Below are positions 4,547 through 6,050 of a stretch of DNA of 6,050 nucleotides, one piece after another. The notes below the pieces were generated by a model. The model had not been told where the DNA came from, did not search any database, and saw nothing but the letters and a program-made list of their open reading frames with translations. The DNA comes from Paratractidigestivibacter sp963640745 (lineage in GTDB: Bacteria > Actinomycetota > Coriobacteriia > Coriobacteriales > Atopobiaceae): the NCBI GenBank assembly GCA_963640745.1, contig CAVIBB010000122.1, positions 1-6,050 on the forward strand, given 5' to 3'. The translations under genes and the position numbers were made by a program. Each line of letters opens with the position of its first letter. Positions within the stretch are counted from its first letter, which is position 1.

Positions 4547-6050
4547 TTACTTCTCGCCGGCCGCGCGACGGGCTGCGTACTCGACCGCGAGCTTCTGCTG
4601 GATGTCGTGCGGGACCTGCTCATAGCCGCAGAGCTCGAGCGTGAACTCGCCGGTACCGCGCGAGAGCGAGCGCAGGCGGGTCGCGTAGTCGGTGACCTCG
4701 GCATACGGGATCGTGGCCTCGACCGTGGTCTGGCCCGCCGTCACGCCATCACCGGCCGCCATGCCCTCGACACGCCCGCGGCTCGCCGAGACGTCGCCCA
4801 TCACGGAGCCGGCGTAGCTGTCCGGCACGGTGATGGAAAGGTGCGCCATCGGCTCAAGCAGCACGGGCTCGGCCTGGTCGACGGCTTTCTGGAAGCCGAT
4901 GCGGGCGGCCGTCTTGAAGGCCATCTCGTTGGAGTCGACGGGGTGATAGGAGCCCTCGTACACGGCGACCTTCACGTCGATCATCGGGTAGCCGGCAAGC
5001 ACGCCGTCCTTCATGGTCTCCTGGACGCCCTTGTCGATGGCGGGGATAAAGCCACGCGGAATGTGGCCGCCCACGACCTCGTCGACGAACTCGTACCCGG
5101 CGGCCGGATTCGGCTCGACGCGCAGCCAGCAGTCGCCGTACTGGCCGGCGCCGCCGGTCTGCTTCTTGTGGCGGCCCTGCGCGGAGGCGACGCGACGGAT
5201 GGTCTCGCGATACGGGATCTTGAGCGCGACGGTGTGGGCAGTCACGCCGGCGCGGTCCTCGAGGCGGTCGAGCAGCACGCTGACCTGCGCCTCGCCGATG
5301 GCGGAGATGACGGTCTGGCCCGTGTCCTCGTCGCGCTCGACCTTGAGGGTCGGGTCAGCGTCCGCGGACTTCTCGAGGAAGGCGTAGAGCTTGCCCTCCG
5401 TGCCGCGCTTGTCGGGCTCGATGGCGATGCGGTAAAGCGAGTTCGGGAAGCGGAACGCGGCGGCCTCAACCTTGCCGGTGACGGAGAGGGTGTCGCCCGT
5501 CTGGGCCTCGAGCTTGGGAACGACGACGATGTCGCCCGCGGCCGCGGACTTGACCTCGTTCGTCTCCTTGCCGCACATGAGATAGAGGTGGCCCAGGCGC
5601 TCGGACTTGCGGGTGCGCGCGTTGGTGAGCTCGGTGCCGGGGGCGACGGTGCCCGCAAGCACCTTGAGGAAGCTGAGGCGCCCGTTCTGGGGATCATTGA
5701 GCGACTTGAAGGCGAAGGCGACCGGGCGGTCGTCGTCCGCGGAGATGTCGAGCTGCTCGCCGTTGACCAGCGGAATACGCCCGAAGTCGGCCATCGTCGG
5801 GAACCAGCCGACCACCGCATCCATAAACGAGATGACACCTTCCTCACGCACGCAGCTACCCGTGAACACGGGCACAAAGATGCGCTCGACCAGCGCCTTG
5901 GCAAGAAGCCCCTCGAGCTCCTCCTGCGTGATCTCCTCGCCCTCGAGGTACTTCATCATGATCTCGTCGTCGGCCTCGGCCACAAGGTCGGTGAGCTGCG
6001 CGCGGGCATCGGCCGCGGCGTCGGCGTAGGCGGCGGGGACGTCCGTGACC
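4547..6050 (-). CDS. Elongation factor G-like protein (EF-G2 type), partial, N-terminus off-window
   Basis: This fragment is the last 500 residues of a protein whose family is usually near 700. The frame is open to the right edge, so the GTP-binding motifs (P-loop, switches, NKxD) are not visible; the GTG at 5983 is internal. Residues 1-90 are the end of the G domain (KYLEGEEIT, then FVPVFTGSCVREEGV). Domain II covers about 105-195, domain III about 205-275 (DPTLKVERDEDTGQTVIS), domain IV about 285-400 with HKKQTGGAGQYGD (294-306), GGHIPRGFIPAIDKG and GSYHPVDSNE (366-375). Domain V is about 397-485, from LLEPM to ATRLRSLSRGTGEF. EF-G catalyses GTP-driven translocation on the ribosome. The HKKQTGGxGQYGD form and overall divergence point to the EF-G-like paralog group rather than the housekeeping factor; several members of that group have unclear roles. 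Domain III carries GEAQVS where canonical EF-G has GELHLD. It ends 27 bases before an intrinsic terminator. Confidence 0.95.
   Translation of the reverse strand, partial: VTDVPAAYADAAADARAQLTDLVAEADDEIMMKYLEGEEITQEELEGLLAKALVERIFVPVFTGSCVREEGVISFMDAVVGWFPTMADFGRIPLVNGEQLDISADDDRPVAFAFKSLNDPQNGRLSFLKVLAGTVAPGTELTNARTRKSERLGHLYLMCGKETNEVKSAAAGDIVVVPKLEAQTGDTLSVTGKVEAAAFRFPNSLYRIAIEPDKRGTEGKLYAFLEKSADADPTLKVERDEDTGQTVISAIGEAQVSVLLDRLEDRAGVTAHTVALKIPYRETIRRVASAQGRHKKQTGGAGQYGDCWLRVEPNPAAGYEFVDEVVGGHIPRGFIPAIDKGVQETMKDGVLAGYPMIDVKVAVYEGSYHPVDSNEMAFKTAARIGFQKAVDQAEPVLLEPMAHLSITVPDSYAGSVMGDVSASRGRVEGMAAGDGVTAGQTTVEATIPYAEVTDYATRLRSLSRGTGEFTLELCGYEQVPHDIQQKLAVEYAARRAAGEK

Overview
The window looks like chromosomal DNA of a high-GC anaerobic actinobacterium. 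A member of the Coriobacteriia (Collinsella or a relative) is my best guess, based on high-GC codon use, an EF-G-like paralog, and a DUF559-type protein of a sort I associate with that class. This is inference; there is no rRNA or marker gene to settle it. All five supported genes lie on the minus strand, so the biological order runs from high to low coordinates. No tRNA, rRNA, CRISPR array, insertion sequence or prophage gene is visible.

In transcription order: (1) the C-terminal 500 residues of an EF-G-like translation factor (4547 to beyond 6050; G-domain motifs off-window), followed by an intrinsic terminator at 4493-4520. (2) A protein of about 330 residues with a DUF559/Vsr-like PD-(D/E)xK nuclease-type C-terminal domain (3479-4465). 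Its longest reading frame runs back through the terminator, so a start after the terminator is more plausible. (3) A non-coding stretch of about 430 bases. It carries four copies of a 27-bp repeat, two in each orientation, each pair spaced exactly 41 bp. The last copy encodes exactly the final nine codons of gene 2. (4) A CNNM/CorC-type (hemolysin-family) membrane protein with DUF21, CBS and CorC_HlyC domains (1707-3050), preceded by a structured leader. (5) A protein (498-1628) whose first ~135 residues resemble the N-terminal domain of cyanophycin synthetase, here without any ligase domains. A long Glu/Pro/Ala-rich acidic tail follows, ending in a short basic motif. (6) The start of a YtxH-family small membrane protein (1-404, running off the window).

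Genes 4 to 6 are closely spaced in one direction with no convincing terminator between them and may be partly co-transcribed. No pathway visibly links the translation factor, the nuclease-like protein and the membrane proteins. The two most interesting items are the stand-alone cyanophycin-synthetase-like N-domain with its acidic tail, and the symmetric 27-bp repeat cluster.
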